Positions 46,373 to 56,709 are shown, counted from the stretch's first letter. The stretch is DNA of 64,000 nucleotides from Costertonia aggregata (GCF_013402795.1 NZ_CP058595.1:3760001-3824000), one strand, 5' to 3'. Notes: generated from the sequence alone by a model not told the origin. Program-made: numbers and translations.

Positions 46373-47503
46373 TCAAATTTTATTCAAAATCTTGCTTAAA
46401 GCCATGTCGCTTTTCACTTCCTTTAAATCTTTTTCTTTTGAGCAGTCATAGACCACATGACCAAAATAATCAGTCAAGTCACCAACGTTTTCAACCATAG
46501 GTTCAAAATGAATTGAATTTTCTTTCAAAATTTCAGTGAACAATATACCTATACTATCTTTTTTACTGTAATTACTGTTTAAATGATTGGCATTTTTAAC
46601 AAGAATGTCAAAGTACTTTTTGTTGTTTTCAGGGATGTCAAAGTAGGATGCTACTAAAAAATCAGTTTCAAAACCATCTTTTATCGATTTTATAGCTGCC
46701 CATAAGGCCCTAAAAATAAATTCCCTAGTTTTTTTTCGGTCATAATCCCTGGGAAAATGACCCGCTTCAAAGAGAATTGTTGGTATTGCTGTCATTTGAA
46801 AAGCATCCCCAACACAATTGGGGTTAAACGAATCATCATATCTGCCCACTTTACCCGGAATTATTTTTTGTAGAGTTTGATTTATGGCTACGATTAGTTT
46901 CATACTGGTTTCCCTAGCTGCGGAAAGCCCCCTGGTTTCATCAAAAGCTGGGGATAAAAAGGAAACCGTTGCGGGTTCTTGTGTTTCACCAACATTGAAT
47001 ATGGTACGTTGATCGTGCAGGTTGAAACAGAAATCTGGTCCAAAATCATCAAAAACGGCTCGTAAAACCTTGCTTTCGGGCTGACTCAAATCTTGGGCAT
47101 CCCTATTTAAATCTATTCCATTGGCATTTGCCCTACTGTAAGCAAAAGCACCATCGGGATTTAAAATGGGGATTATTTTTATGGTAAAATCGTTTTTGAT
47201 TTTTGAAAAGCTATCAAAATCATTATCCAAATAATGCAAAACATCCAAAACTGCCTTTGTGGTTGTAGACTCATTCCCATGCATCTGCGACCACATCAAT
47301 ATTTTTTTTGGTCCCGAACCCAAAGTGATGCATTTTATAACTCTTTTTTGAACTGATGTGCCAATACTATCTAGTTGAAAATTAGCGCTCCATTTTTCAA
47401 GCACGGCATCAATATGTTCGCAGGTCACATAGCGACCATTTATTGATGAAAGTTTTGCCCTATTGTAATTTATATCCAGTGCTGCTATCATCTCTTTATT
47501 CAT
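46373..47503 (-). CDS. M14 family zinc carboxypeptidase-like protein
   Basis: A 376-residue M14-family metallopeptidase. It has zinc ligands His and Glu in SQMHGNEST (HxxE), the third ligand His in FCFNLHDQRT, substrate Arg/Asn region NGIDLNRDAQ, and a likely catalytic Glu in TILFEAGHFPRD. No signal peptide is seen, so it is probably cytoplasmic, suggesting peptide or amino-acid conjugate trimming. The start is ATG at 47503; three TTACAWWTGTAA palindromes lie directly upstream, the nearest 6 bp from the ATG, so it is probably repressed by the divergent XRE regulator. Confidence 0.88.
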   Translation of the reverse strand: MNKEMIAALDINYNRAKLSSINGRYVTCEHIDAVLEKWSANFQLDSIGTSVQKRVIKCITLGSGPKKILMWSQMHGNESTTTKAVLDVLHYLDNDFDSFSKIKNDFTIKIIPILNPDGAFAYSRANANGIDLNRDAQDLSQPESKVLRAVFDDFGPDFCFNLHDQRTIFNVGETQEPATVSFLSPAFDETRGLSAARETSMKLIVAINQTLQKIIPGKVGRYDDSFNPNCVGDAFQMTAIPTILFEAGHFPRDYDRKKTREFIFRALWAAIKSIKDGFETDFLVASYFDIPENNKKYFDILVKNANHLNSNYSKKDSIGILFTEILKENSIHFEPMVENVGDLTDYFGHVVYDCSKEKDLKEVKSDMALSKILNKI

Positions 47504-47508
47504 TTGAA

Positions 47509-47597
47509 TTACAAATGTAATCCTATTGATATTTACAAATGTAACTTGTTTTTCAAAATAAAAATGTTCTTTCCGTTTTGGGATATTACAATTGTAA
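47509..47597. promoter_or_regulatory. array of three TTACAWWTGTAA operators
   Basis: The 12-bp palindrome TTACAAATGTAA occurs at 47509-47520 and 47533-47544, and TTACAATTGTAA at 47586-47597. The first two are 24 bp apart (centre to centre) and the third 53 bp further on. They fill the promoter region of the M14 gene in the A+T-rich gap between it and the XRE gene. Confidence 0.7.
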
Positions 47598-47754
47598 CCA
47601 AAAAATAGTACTGAACATAATATAATATTTAAAATACTTAAAATCAGAAATATGAATATTTTTAAATAAAGTAATACATTAAAAATAATACATTATTTTG
47701 AATTTTCAACCATTCATTAAATAACGATTATGTGTATTTTTGAACTATAATTAT

Positions 47755-47766
47755 TTACAATGGTAA
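47755..47766. promoter_or_regulatory. fourth operator copy over the XRE start codon
   Basis: TTACAATGGTAA differs from TTACAATTGTAA by one base and spans the ATG (47760-47762) of the XRE gene. A bound repressor would block its own synthesis. A -7-like TATTTTTG lies at 47735-47742. Confidence 0.5.
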
Positions 47767-48116
47767 ACAGTCAGGATTTTATAAAACGTTTGGAAAAAAT
47801 ACTCCACTACTACGACCTAACGGCTTCGACTTTTGCCGATAAGGCCGGTGTGCAACGTTCCAGTATTTCCCATTTACTTACCGGTAGAAACAAGCCTAGT
47901 TTGGAGTTTGTGATGAAAGTCGTAAAATCATTTCCAGAAGTTAACTTATACTGGTTGTTGAACGGTAAAGGGAACTTCCCTGCCATTGCATCTGAAACGT
48001 CTACCCTTGCGAAAAAAGCAGAATCCATCAACACAACAACGCCCAAATCCTCAAAATCCATTGAAAAGATTATTGTCTTTTACACCGATGGCAGTTTCAA
48101 AGCTTATGAAAATTAG
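47760..48116 (+). CDS. XRE-family transcriptional regulator
   Basis: A 118-residue regulator with an N-terminal Cro/cI-type HTH (about 6-65: STFADKAGVQRSSISHLLTG, NKPSLEFVMKVVKSFPEV), then a Ser/Thr/Lys-rich linker and a short C-terminal strand segment (KSIEKIIVFYTDGSFKAYEN). It is divergent from the M14 peptidase gene across an operator-rich 256-bp region, and is the likely binder of those palindromes, including its own start. Confidence 0.9.
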   Translation: MVNSQDFIKRLEKILHYYDLTASTFADKAGVQRSSISHLLTGRNKPSLEFVMKVVKSFPEVNLYWLLNGKGNFPAIASETSTLAKKAESINTTTPKSSKSIEKIIVFYTDGSFKAYEN

Positions 48117-48174
48117 CGTATTATTTGTCTAGGACATGCATGTGAATTACCTCTAAAATTCATTATTTTGTACC

Positions 48175-48552
48175 ATGCAAAAAAGACATCTTTTCGTTTT
48201 ATCGATATTCTCAATATTTTTCTCGTGCTACCAGCCCGAACGCAACTGTAAGGACTTTAAAAATGGTACTTTCACCTACACCGCAACAATAGATGGAGAA
48301 GAAAAAACAACCACATTTGTGCGTAATGGCACCGTTGAAATTGATTTTTTTGAAAGTAAAAGCGATACTTCATCCGTAAGATGGCTGAATGATTGCGAGT
48401 ATATTGTAAAAAAAATGAATCCAAAAAACAAAGCCGAGGAGAAATCAATCCACATGAAAATAATGTCGACCACCAAAAATTCGTACACATTTGAGTACGG
48501 CGTCGTCGGCAGCAGCAAAAAAACCATTGGGACAGCCATTAAAACCAAATAA
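48175..48552 (+). CDS. small lipoprotein of the type often misannotated as topoisomerase IV
   Basis: A 125-residue protein with a lipobox ending FFSC (Cys about 18). The mature domain is beta-rich: RNCKDFKNGTFTYTATIDGE, TTTFVRNGTVEIDFF, SVRWLNDCEYIVKKMNP, with two Cys that may pair. Homologues in this family are frequently labelled DNA topoisomerase IV in databases, a name that the sequence does not support. It lies 2 bp upstream of terC on the same strand, so the two are probably co-transcribed. Confidence 0.75.
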   Translation: MQKRHLFVLSIFSIFFSCYQPERNCKDFKNGTFTYTATIDGEEKTTTFVRNGTVEIDFFESKSDTSSVRWLNDCEYIVKKMNPKNKAEEKSIHMKIMSTTKNSYTFEYGVVGSSKKTIGTAIKTK

Positions 48553-48554
48553 CC

Positions 48555-49364
48555 ATGTTCGATATTTTTACAAGTCCGGATGCCTGGATAGCCTTATTGA
48601 CCCTTACTTTTCTTGAAATCGTACTTGGTATAGACAATATCATATTCATTTCAATCGCCGCAGGCAAGCTTGAAAAGAATCAACGCAAAAAAGCGACCAA
48701 TATAGGTTTGGCACTGGCCATGATCATGCGTATAGTACTGCTTTTTGGTATCTCATTGCTCACAGCGATGAAGAAACCTTTTTGGATCATAGATTCGGAT
48801 TGGGTCACAGGCGGTATCAGCGGGCAGGCACTTATACTTTTTGCGGGAGGTTTGTTTCTCCTTTATAAAAGTACCAAAGAAATACATGAAAAAGTTGAAG
48901 ATAGGGGCCACGATGAAAGAGAGGTCAAAAATGCAAGGGGCAATACATTGACAAAGGCCATAGTTCAAATTACGGTCATCAACATAGTTTTTTCTTTTGA
49001 CTCGATACTAACAGCCATTGGCATGACAAACGGAATATCACCCAACCCGAATGATGCGTTGGTATTAATGATCGTAGCCGTAGTGATATCTGTAATTATT
49101 ATGATGCTCTTCGCCAATCCAGTGGGAGAATTCGTAGGTAAGCATCCTTCAATTCAAATTTTAGGGCTTTCGTTTTTGATACTTATAGGATTTATGTTGA
49201 TTGCCGAGGCCGCACACATTGGGCATTTAATTGTATTTGGTAACGAAGTGGGTACCATCCCTAAAGGATACTTGTATTTTGCCATTGCTTTCTCATTAAT
49301 GGTAGAGTTTTTGGATTTACGAATGAAGAAAAACAAAAAACCATCTGAAAGGTTAAGTGAGTAG
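48555..49364 (+). CDS. TerC family integral membrane protein
   Basis: A 269-residue polytopic protein with about seven membrane segments. The TerC signatures are TFLEIVLGIDNIIFISIAAG at the N-terminus and FSFDSILTAIGMTNG in the middle, both with acidic residues within membranes. Relatives help export manganese or load metals into secreted proteins and are linked to tellurite resistance. No ter genes are nearby. It follows the small lipoprotein by 2 bp. Confidence 0.92.
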   Translation: MFDIFTSPDAWIALLTLTFLEIVLGIDNIIFISIAAGKLEKNQRKKATNIGLALAMIMRIVLLFGISLLTAMKKPFWIIDSDWVTGGISGQALILFAGGLFLLYKSTKEIHEKVEDRGHDEREVKNARGNTLTKAIVQITVINIVFSFDSILTAIGMTNGISPNPNDALVLMIVAVVISVIIMMLFANPVGEFVGKHPSIQILGLSFLILIGFMLIAEAAHIGHLIVFGNEVGTIPKGYLYFAIAFSLMVEFLDLRMKKNKKPSERLSE

Positions 49365-49378
49365 GCGTATAAAAAATT

Positions 49379-49644
49379 ATGACATACATACCCGTTATAT
49401 TTTTAATGGCATACTATCTATTTCGTATACGGTCAAGGAGACATTTACAGAATACGATTCAACTCATTATACATAGAAAGCATAATATCAAATGGTTTTT
49501 GAGGGACGATAGAGAGGTAACGTAAACCGTGCCTCGGTTCTCACAACAGTGGCTTTGGGAAAGTATTTAGACCGCTATGGTGCAATTTATGTTCGAAGTT
49601 CAATCAGGGAAGCCTTGAAAATCAACGAGGAACATGCACTTTAA
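49379..49644 (+). pseudogene. frameshifted small gene
   Basis: An ATG at 49379 opens a 48-residue frame with a hydrophobic N-terminus (MTYIPVIFLMAYYLFRIRSR) that stops at 49525. A second open frame overlaps it from 49513 and continues as NVNRASVLTTVALGKYLDRY and on to a TAA at 49642-49644, with protein-like composition. A one-base shift near 49514-49520 joins them into a protein of about 87 residues. Either a frameshift in a small gene or a sequencing error is likely; I do not recognise the family. It lies 15 bp after the terC stop. Confidence 0.45.
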
Positions 49645-49650
49645 GCGAAA

Positions 49651-50607
49651 TCAATTAGGTCTACTAAAAGCCATTTTGGGGTTCTCGTTTTTTTGTTTTT
49701 TGAACAAGCGTTGTTGTTGTTTTACGGTCATGGTACTACCGTCATGGCTCCATCCCGGAGGGCCAAAAATATACATGAGCTTGTCCCCTAATTTTGGAGA
49801 TTTTTTAACATCGTTCCAAATATCCTTGAACTCATGGGTGAGTATGACTATCGGGTTGTGCGAATTTGGCGCGTGAATTACGCCGTATTTAACATCAATG
49901 TCATCATCAAGCTCTTTCCATGTACCGAACATTTTATCGAAGATGTTCAAGAAACCACCATGGTTTTTATCCAAATACTCCACATTTTGGGCATGATGTA
50001 CCTGGTGCATCGTATGCGTATTGAATATTTTTTCCAACCAACCTAATTTCGGAATATAAACCGAATGTAACTGAAACTGCCACAAAGCCTCTATACCCAA
50101 ACAAACCACTACCATCTCCGGAGGAAAGCCAATGGCGGGCATCCACATATAAAATAAAGGTTTATATAAAATAGTGAACCAACCGTTACGAACTGCAGTT
50201 CCTAAATTAAAGTTATCCGAAGAATGGTGCACTATGTGTGCGGCCCAAAGTATACGTATTTCATGATTAGCCCTATGAAACCAGTAGTAGGTAAAATCGT
50301 CTGCCAATTGGCAAAGTAACCATACGAACCAGGCATAACCAAAAGATTCATAGCCCATGATATTGGTTCGTACCCCATTAACCTCGGGATTAAAAAGCTC
50401 ATATACACCTTCAAAAATAACAATAGCTGAAATCACCTTTATTAATGGGGCAATTATTGCGGAGCCTATACCCATGGCACCACTGGCCATTAAATCTTTC
50501 CATTCGTATAAATGGTCGTCACCGTGGGTTTTGCTATACGTAAGTTCTAATAAGATAAATGCAATAAAACAGGGAACGCCGTATACCAAAGGGTTGGTAA
50601 AATCCAT
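49651..50607 (-). CDS. sterol desaturase/fatty acid hydroxylase family protein
   Basis: A 318-residue membrane di-iron protein. About five hydrophobic segments surround the His clusters HRANHE, HIVHHSSD, HTMHQVHHA and a later NHGG. Members hydroxylate or desaturate lipids, using oxygen and an electron donor. The substrate is not identifiable; bacterial relatives act on hopanoids, carotenoids or fatty acids. Single gene, convergent with the broken small gene. Confidence 0.88.
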   Translation of the reverse strand: MDFTNPLVYGVPCFIAFILLELTYSKTHGDDHLYEWKDLMASGAMGIGSAIIAPLIKVISAIVIFEGVYELFNPEVNGVRTNIMGYESFGYAWFVWLLCQLADDFTYYWFHRANHEIRILWAAHIVHHSSDNFNLGTAVRNGWFTILYKPLFYMWMPAIGFPPEMVVVCLGIEALWQFQLHSVYIPKLGWLEKIFNTHTMHQVHHAQNVEYLDKNHGGFLNIFDKMFGTWKELDDDIDVKYGVIHAPNSHNPIVILTHEFKDIWNDVKKSPKLGDKLMYIFGPPGWSHDGSTMTVKQQQRLFKKQKNENPKMAFSRPN

Positions 50608-50749
50608 AATTAAATTAAGTTTGATTCAAATATAGCTATATTCATCACCAATGCATAAGTTGTTGAAACATTAAGCGAAATCTACATGCAATAATACATT
50701 TTAGCTAAACAAATGCTTAATATTTCATGCAACTATACAATAAAATGCT

Positions 50750-53422
50750 TTAAAATAGTTTGGTCTGGCCCTCATCACCTTTATCATCCTCTTCGTTGAT
50801 CTTATCATTTGGCTTGGATTCAACATTGGACGAAACACGCTCCTCGTCAACAACCTCAATATCGTTGGGTTGTTGTTCTTTGGGCTCCTCATATGGAAGC
50901 GGATCAAGTTGATTTATGTTCTTGACCTTGTCCGATGTCAATTGATTACCTAAAGCTTTTATTCCTTTAATGGATATAAATGATTCTAAATCAATATTTT
51001 GATTTGGTTTAGCATCTTTTCCACGGGGTTTGTTGAATTCAATTTCGACAACAGGTCTCCAATCGGTCGAAACCAACTCTAAATATGATTTGGGATGTTC
51101 GGAAATAAAAATTTCCTCTTTCCCTTCGTTTTCTATCGAAAATCGTTTTACGTAATATCGTTCCTTTTCACCTTCCCAGTATATGGCCGATATAGGCTTT
51201 TTGGAGTTCCATTTTTCTAGCACGACCATATCATCGTCAAAATGCATGGTCAACTCTGGAAGAACGGCTTTGGCGACTCCCTTTTGGGAAACGATCAATA
51301 AGCGGTCTTCGCTGGTAAATTCTCCCAAAAGCTCCCCACGCTCGTCAACGTTCAAACGTTGAATGGTATCGTCAAACCATATTTTACGGGGTTTTAGAGT
51401 AGAAAGCCCTTTTTCTTTCAGCTCAATACGCTTTACGGAGTATTTGGTCACTATATTTCCTTTTGATGCTCTTCCCTTTATCAAAACATCGGCAAAATCA
51501 ATATCCCATTTCAATTTTTTAATGCTCCCCACCTGTCGCAGGTTAACGGTCACTACTTCAGCCTCTCCGTTCGGGTTTGCGGAAAAATACAATACGTCGG
51601 TCTGTGGTTTGCCCGTACCAAGGTCATACGGTTTATCCCTAGTGATACTGGTAACATTAAACCTTTTAATATAAGTAGCCCCGCCTTTGCCGTCTTTATA
51701 GATCATATTGTAAATGGTGCGCTTGTCCTTTTTCTTAAACACGGCTACATGTATGATATTTTTACCAACAAATGTTTTGGAATCTACTTTTGTCACCATC
51801 ATTTTACCATCCTTGGTAAAAACGATAATATCATCGATATCACTACAATCGGTAACGTATTCGTCACGTTTTAAGGATGTCCCCACAAAACCTTCTTCCC
51901 GATTTACATAGAGCTTTGTATTGCGGATAACGACTTTAGTGGCCTCAATGTCATCAAAAATCTTTATTTCCGATTTTCGGCCGCGCTCCTTGCCATAAGT
52001 ATCCTTAAGCTTTTTAAAGTAATTGATGGCAAAATCGACCAGATTGGCCAAATGGTACTTTACCTCGGCTATCCGTTGTTCGAGGTTGTCCAAGTTTTCC
52101 TGGGCCTTGCCTAAATCAAATTTGGATATACGTTTGATACGTATCTCTGTCAATCTTATGATGTCATCCTTGGTAACCGCTCTTTTCAAATTTTTGGTGT
52201 GCGGTGCCAGACCTTTATCAATGGCCTTAATGACACCTTCCCAGGTTTCTTCTTCCTCAATATCCCTGTAGATGCGATTTTCAATAAATATACGCTCCAA
52301 CGATGCAAAATGCCATTGCTCTTCGAGCTCACGTAATTGAATCTCCAGTTCTTGTTTAAGCAAATCAACCGTGGCATCCGTTGAACGTTGCAACATTTCG
52401 GTCACGCCTATGAACAAAGGCTTGTTGTCCTCAATAATACAACCCAAAGGAGAAATGGAAGATTCACACGCTGTGAACGCATATAAGGCATCAATGGTTT
52501 TATCGGGTGAAATACCGGATGGCAGATGTACCAATATTTCAACATCAGCTGCGGTATTATCCTCTATTTTTTTAATTTTTATCTTGCCCTTGTCGTTTGC
52601 CTTAAGGATTGAATCTATTAAAGAAGAAGTATTGGTCCCGTACGGTATTTCATTAATTACCAGTGTGTTCTTGTCCTGCTGCGCTATTTTGGCTCGCACA
52701 CGTATTTTTCCGCCACGCATGCCATCGTTATAGTTGGTCACATCAATGATTCCCGACGTCGGAAAATCTGGAAAAAGCTTGAAGCGTTTGCCTTGTAAAT
52801 GTTTTATCGAAGCATCAATAAGCTCATTGAAATTATGGGGAAGAATCTTGGTAGAAAGTCCAACGGCAATCCCCTCTGCACCTTGCGCCAAAAGCAATGG
52901 GAACTTTACCGGAAGGTTTACGGGCTCTTTTTTTCTGCCGTCGTAGGATTGTTGCCATTCCGTTATCTTAGGGCTAAAGACCACCTCTAGCGCAAATTTG
53001 GACAAACGCGCCTCAATATATCTTGATGCGGCGGCGCGGTCCCCGGTCAAAATATTGCCCCAGTTACCTTGGGTATCTATAAGCAGGTCTTTTTGACCTA
53101 TTTGCACCATAGCGTCCGCGATACTTGCATCCCCGTGCGGATGATATTGCATGGTATGGCCAACCACATTGGCTACTTTATTGTAGCGGCCGTCATCCAA
53201 TTCTTTTAAAGAATGCATTATCCTGCGCTGCACAGGCTTAAAACCATCTTCAATGGCGGGCACTGCACGTTCAAGGATTACGTATGAAGCATAATCCAAG
53301 AACCAGTCTTTGTACATTCCGGTCACCTTGGTCAATGCATCATCCTGTGTATTTTCCGATGCTTGACCATCAATATTGGGATTATCATTGTGTGCTTCGT
53401 TCAACTCCTCGTTCTCTTCCAT
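50750..53422 (-). CDS. parC: DNA topoisomerase IV subunit A
   Basis: An 890-residue type IIA topoisomerase A subunit. The catalytic Tyr135 is in AASRYIEARLS; QRRIMHSL and HPHGDAS are the usual breakage-domain motifs. The C-terminal part has beta-pinwheel-like repeats and an acidic tail (NEEDDKGDEGQTKLF). I see no complete GyrA box, and the partner is directly upstream (parE, 25 bp apart), which favours topoisomerase IV over gyrase. It decatenates daughter chromosomes. Confidence 0.93.
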   Translation of the reverse strand: MEENEELNEAHNDNPNIDGQASENTQDDALTKVTGMYKDWFLDYASYVILERAVPAIEDGFKPVQRRIMHSLKELDDGRYNKVANVVGHTMQYHPHGDASIADAMVQIGQKDLLIDTQGNWGNILTGDRAAASRYIEARLSKFALEVVFSPKITEWQQSYDGRKKEPVNLPVKFPLLLAQGAEGIAVGLSTKILPHNFNELIDASIKHLQGKRFKLFPDFPTSGIIDVTNYNDGMRGGKIRVRAKIAQQDKNTLVINEIPYGTNTSSLIDSILKANDKGKIKIKKIEDNTAADVEILVHLPSGISPDKTIDALYAFTACESSISPLGCIIEDNKPLFIGVTEMLQRSTDATVDLLKQELEIQLRELEEQWHFASLERIFIENRIYRDIEEEETWEGVIKAIDKGLAPHTKNLKRAVTKDDIIRLTEIRIKRISKFDLGKAQENLDNLEQRIAEVKYHLANLVDFAINYFKKLKDTYGKERGRKSEIKIFDDIEATKVVIRNTKLYVNREEGFVGTSLKRDEYVTDCSDIDDIIVFTKDGKMMVTKVDSKTFVGKNIIHVAVFKKKDKRTIYNMIYKDGKGGATYIKRFNVTSITRDKPYDLGTGKPQTDVLYFSANPNGEAEVVTVNLRQVGSIKKLKWDIDFADVLIKGRASKGNIVTKYSVKRIELKEKGLSTLKPRKIWFDDTIQRLNVDERGELLGEFTSEDRLLIVSQKGVAKAVLPELTMHFDDDMVVLEKWNSKKPISAIYWEGEKERYYVKRFSIENEGKEEIFISEHPKSYLELVSTDWRPVVEIEFNKPRGKDAKPNQNIDLESFISIKGIKALGNQLTSDKVKNINQLDPLPYEEPKEQQPNDIEVVDEERVSSNVESKPNDKINEEDDKGDEGQTKLF

Positions 53423-53447
53423 AAAAGCAACTTGCTACTAATTTGGT

Positions 53448-55310
53448 TTATAGTTGGTTTTCTTCGATTAAATCAACTTCTACTTTAAGATTATTGATTA
53501 TAAATTCTTGTCTGTCCGGCGTATTTTTTCCCATATAGAACTGCAATAAATTTTCGATGGACATCGCTTTGTCCAACATAACGGGTTCCAAACGAATATC
53601 ATCGCCGATAAAGTGCTTGAATTCGTCTGGGGAAATTTCTCCCAAACCTTTAAATCTGGTAATTTCTGGCTTTCCGCTCAGCTTGTTGATAGCCTGTTGA
53701 CGCTCTTCGTCGCTGTAACAATAAATAGTTTCCTTCTTATTTCTTACCCTGAACAATGGGGTCTGGAGTATGTACAGATGGTTTTCTTTTATCAATTCGG
53801 GAAAAAACTGAAGAAAAAAGGTTATCAAAAGTAACCGAATGTGCATTCCATCAACATCGGCATCCGTGGCGATAACAATATTGTTGTACCGCAAATCCTC
53901 CATAGACTCCTCAATATTCAACGCTGCCTGCAACAAATTGAATTCTTCGTTCTCATAAACGATTTTTTTGGACATGCCGTAAGAGTTCAATGGTTTTCCC
54001 CGTAGACTGAAGACCGCCTGTGTATTAACGTCCCTTGATTTTGTGATCGAGCCAGAGGCGGAATCCCCTTCTGTTATGAATAGCGTGCTATCCAAGCGGT
54101 TATCCTTTTTCATATCGCCCAAATGTACACGGCAGTCCCTTAGTTTTTTGTTATGAAGACTTGCTTTTTTTGCACGGTCACGGGCCAGTTTTCGAATACC
54201 GGAGAGTTCTTTACGCTCCTTCTCCGCCATTATGATCTTACGTTGCAGACTGTCTGCGGTTTCTTGGTTTTTATGCAAGAAGTTGTCTAGATATCTACCG
54301 ATAAAATCGTTGATATAGGTACGCACCGTTGGGAAATCACCACCCATATCCGTAGAGCCCAGTTTTGTTTTGGTCTGGCTTTCAAAAACAGGTTCCATCA
54401 CTTTTATGGCGATTGCTGAAATAATCGATTTTCGGATATCCGAAGCATCATAGGGCTTGCCATAAAAATCACGAATAGTCTTTACGATGGCTTCCCTAAA
54501 AGCAGATTGATGTGTACCGCCTTGTGTAGTGTGCTGCCCGTTCACAAAAGAATGATATTCCTCACTATACTGTGTTTTACTATGGGTGATGGCCACTTCG
54601 ATATCATCGCCCTTTAGGTGTATCACGGGGTACAAAAAATCTTCTTGGTTGTTATTGTCCTCCAATAAATCTTTGAGTCCGTTTTCGGAATGGAATTTCT
54701 CCCCATTGAAATCAATCGTGAGTCCAGGATTCAAATACACGTAGTTTTTGAGCATACGCTCTATATACTCGTTTCTGTACTTGTATTTTTTAAATATGGC
54801 CTCATCGGGAATAAAAGAGACTTTGGTGCCTTTGCGTTTGGAGCTTTCGGCAGGACCTTGTTCTGAAACTAAGTTTCCCTCATTGAACTCTGCAGATTTG
54901 GTTTGGTTGTCCCGAGAGGATTCTACCTTAAAAAAGGATGAAAGCGCATTTACCGCTTTGGTACCCACCCCGTTTAAACCTACCGACTTTTTAAAAGCTT
55001 TGGAGTCATATTTTCCACCAGTGTTCATTTTGGAAACTACATCCACCACTTTTCCCAGGGGGATGCCACGACCGTAATCACGAACACTTACAAGGCTATC
55101 TTTAATACGTATCTCTATGGTCTTTCCCGAACCCATAACAAATTCGTCGATACAGTTATCGATAACTTCTTTCAAAAGAATATATATGCCATCATCGGCA
55201 GAAGAGCCGTCACCCAACTTGCCAATATACATTCCCGGACGTAGTCGAATGTGCTCTTTCCAGTCCAGTGAGCGAATATTATCCTCTGTGTAATTAGATG
55301 TTGTTGCCAA
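53448..55310 (-). CDS. parE: DNA topoisomerase IV subunit B
   Basis: A 620-residue ATPase subunit. The GHKL domain is at the N-terminus ([40 protein letters not shown]), followed by a transducer domain and a TOPRIM domain ([39 protein letters not shown]). The length lacks the GyrB-type insertion, agreeing with ParE. There is no ATG at the family N-terminus; the frame most likely starts with TTG at 55310 ([15 protein letters not shown] when read as Met). Confidence 0.94.
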   Translation of the reverse strand: MATTSNYTEDNIRSLDWKEHIRLRPGMYIGKLGDGSSADDGIYILLKEVIDNCIDEFVMGSGKTIEIRIKDSLVSVRDYGRGIPLGKVVDVVSKMNTGGKYDSKAFKKSVGLNGVGTKAVNALSSFFKVESSRDNQTKSAEFNEGNLVSEQGPAESSKRKGTKVSFIPDEAIFKKYKYRNEYIERMLKNYVYLNPGLTIDFNGEKFHSENGLKDLLEDNNNQEDFLYPVIHLKGDDIEVAITHSKTQYSEEYHSFVNGQHTTQGGTHQSAFREAIVKTIRDFYGKPYDASDIRKSIISAIAIKVMEPVFESQTKTKLGSTDMGGDFPTVRTYINDFIGRYLDNFLHKNQETADSLQRKIIMAEKERKELSGIRKLARDRAKKASLHNKKLRDCRVHLGDMKKDNRLDSTLFITEGDSASGSITKSRDVNTQAVFSLRGKPLNSYGMSKKIVYENEEFNLLQAALNIEESMEDLRYNNIVIATDADVDGMHIRLLLITFFLQFFPELIKENHLYILQTPLFRVRNKKETIYCYSDEERQQAINKLSGKPEITRFKGLGEISPDEFKHFIGDDIRLEPVMLDKAMSIENLLQFYMGKNTPDRQEFIINNLKVEVDLIEENQL

Positions 55311-55446
55311 TACGTAGGTTTTTGAAAGTCTCGCTAATATAGGAAGTACGACAAAAAGATAAAACTACGTGCGCTGAAAGTAATTAACAATAATTATAAC
55401 GGTATTGTTGATAGTTGAGTTGCACAACCACCTCAAAAAGGAGCTT

Positions 55447-56541
55447 CTATACATTAAATCGAAAATGCATTACATCGCCGTCCTTTACGATATACTCTTT
55501 ACCTTCTACCCGCATTTTGCCGGCTTCCTTTACTTTGGCTTCGCTACCGTAGGCTACATAATCATCATAAGCGATAACCTCGGCACGAATAAACCCTTTT
55601 TCAAAATCGGTATGAATGACTCCGGCAGCTTGGGGTGCGGTCGCCCCAACAGGGATGGTCCATGCGCGGACTTCTTTTGGCCCTGCCGTGAAATAGGTTT
55701 CCAAGTTCAACAAGGTATAGGCACCACGTATTAGCTTTGCGGAGCCAGGTTCTTTCAACCCAAGGTCTTCGAGAAACATTTGGCGTTCTTCGTAAGTCTC
55801 CAATTCGGTAATATCCGCTTCGGTACCTACGGCCAAAAATATGACTTCCGCATTCTCACCGGCAACAGCTGATTTAACTTTTTCTACGTATTCATTGCCG
55901 GAACCCGCACCATCTTCATCAACGTTGCACACATACATTACTGGTTTATCGGTTATAAATTGTAAGGGCTTCACATATTCGATTCTGTTATCTTTTTCTA
56001 TTTCAATGGCGCGTACCGATATCCCGGATTCCAGTCCCTGCTTTAATTTTAATAAGACCGCTTCTTCTTTTTGAGCTTCCTTGTTTCCTGTTTTTGCCGC
56101 ACGTTTTACTTTATCCAGTTTCTTTTCCACGGTTTCCAAATCTTTCAGCTGCAGTTCCATATCAATGGTCTCCTTATCACGTATAGGGTCGACAGAACCA
56201 TCAACGTGAACAATATTATCATTGTCAAAACAGCGCAGTACATGAAGAATAGCGTCTGTTTCTCGTATGTTCCCCAAGAACTGATTGCCCAACCCTTCGC
56301 CTTTGCTGGCTCCTTTTACCAACCCGGCAATGTCCACTATTTCTACGGTTGCCGGCAAAACACGCTCGGGATTTACCAACGTTTCCAGTTTTTGTAATCT
56401 AGCATCTGGCACGTTTACCACACCAATATTGGGTTCTATGGTACAAAACGGAAAGTTGGCACTTTGCGCCTTTGCATTGGACAAGCAATTGAAAAGAGTT
56501 GATTTACCCACGTTTGGCAATCCTACGATACCTGCTTTCAT
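55447..56541 (-). CDS. ychF: redox-regulated ATPase YchF
   Basis: A 364-residue Obg-family P-loop protein. It has G1 [12 protein letters not shown]2/G3 region [13 protein letters not shown] and [20 protein letters not shown], an altered G4 (NVDE) that gives ATP rather than GTP preference, and a C-terminal TGS domain ([11 protein letters not shown]-like [12 protein letters not shown], then [11 protein letters not shown]). It binds ribosomes and affects stress responses. Single gene between a terminator-separated ferredoxin and parE. Confidence 0.95.
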   Translation of the reverse strand: MKAGIVGLPNVGKSTLFNCLSNAKAQSANFPFCTIEPNIGVVNVPDARLQKLETLVNPERVLPATVEIVDIAGLVKGASKGEGLGNQFLGNIRETDAILHVLRCFDNDNIVHVDGSVDPIRDKETIDMELQLKDLETVEKKLDKVKRAAKTGNKEAQKEEAVLLKLKQGLESGISVRAIEIEKDNRIEYVKPLQFITDKPVMYVCNVDEDGAGSGNEYVEKVKSAVAGENAEVIFLAVGTEADITELETYEERQMFLEDLGLKEPGSAKLIRGAYTLLNLETYFTAGPKEVRAWTIPVGATAPQAAGVIHTDFEKGFIRAEVIAYDDYVAYGSEAKVKEAGKMRVEGKEYIVKDGDVMHFRFNV

Positions 56542-56615
56542 ATTTTAAATTTTATAGGCTTGAGACTTTTGATGAAATCGGCTGCAAATATAGCTTTTAC
56601 CTTTTTATTACTATG

Positions 56616-56643
56616 AAAAAAACCCGAACTAGTGGTCGGGTCT
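56616..56643 (-). terminator. terminator of the ferredoxin gene
   Basis: Stem ACCCGA/TCGGGT with an 8-nt loop, followed on the minus strand by a run of seven T. It lies about 67 bp after the ferredoxin stop. Confidence 0.8.
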
Positions 56644-56709
56644 GTAAACGATAAGGAAAATCAAAGATTTTGGGTACTACGATACTTTAAAAAATGTGGT
56701 ACATGAAAT

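Noticed and set aside
48175-48552. Topoisomerase IV, a label often attached to homologues
   Set aside because: It is a 125-residue lipoprotein with no topoisomerase motif; the real parC and parE are at 50750-55310.
50750-55310. DNA gyrase (gyrA/gyrB) instead of topoisomerase IV
   Set aside because: The subunit lengths, adjacent parE-parC order and lack of a clear GyrA box favour topoisomerase IV.
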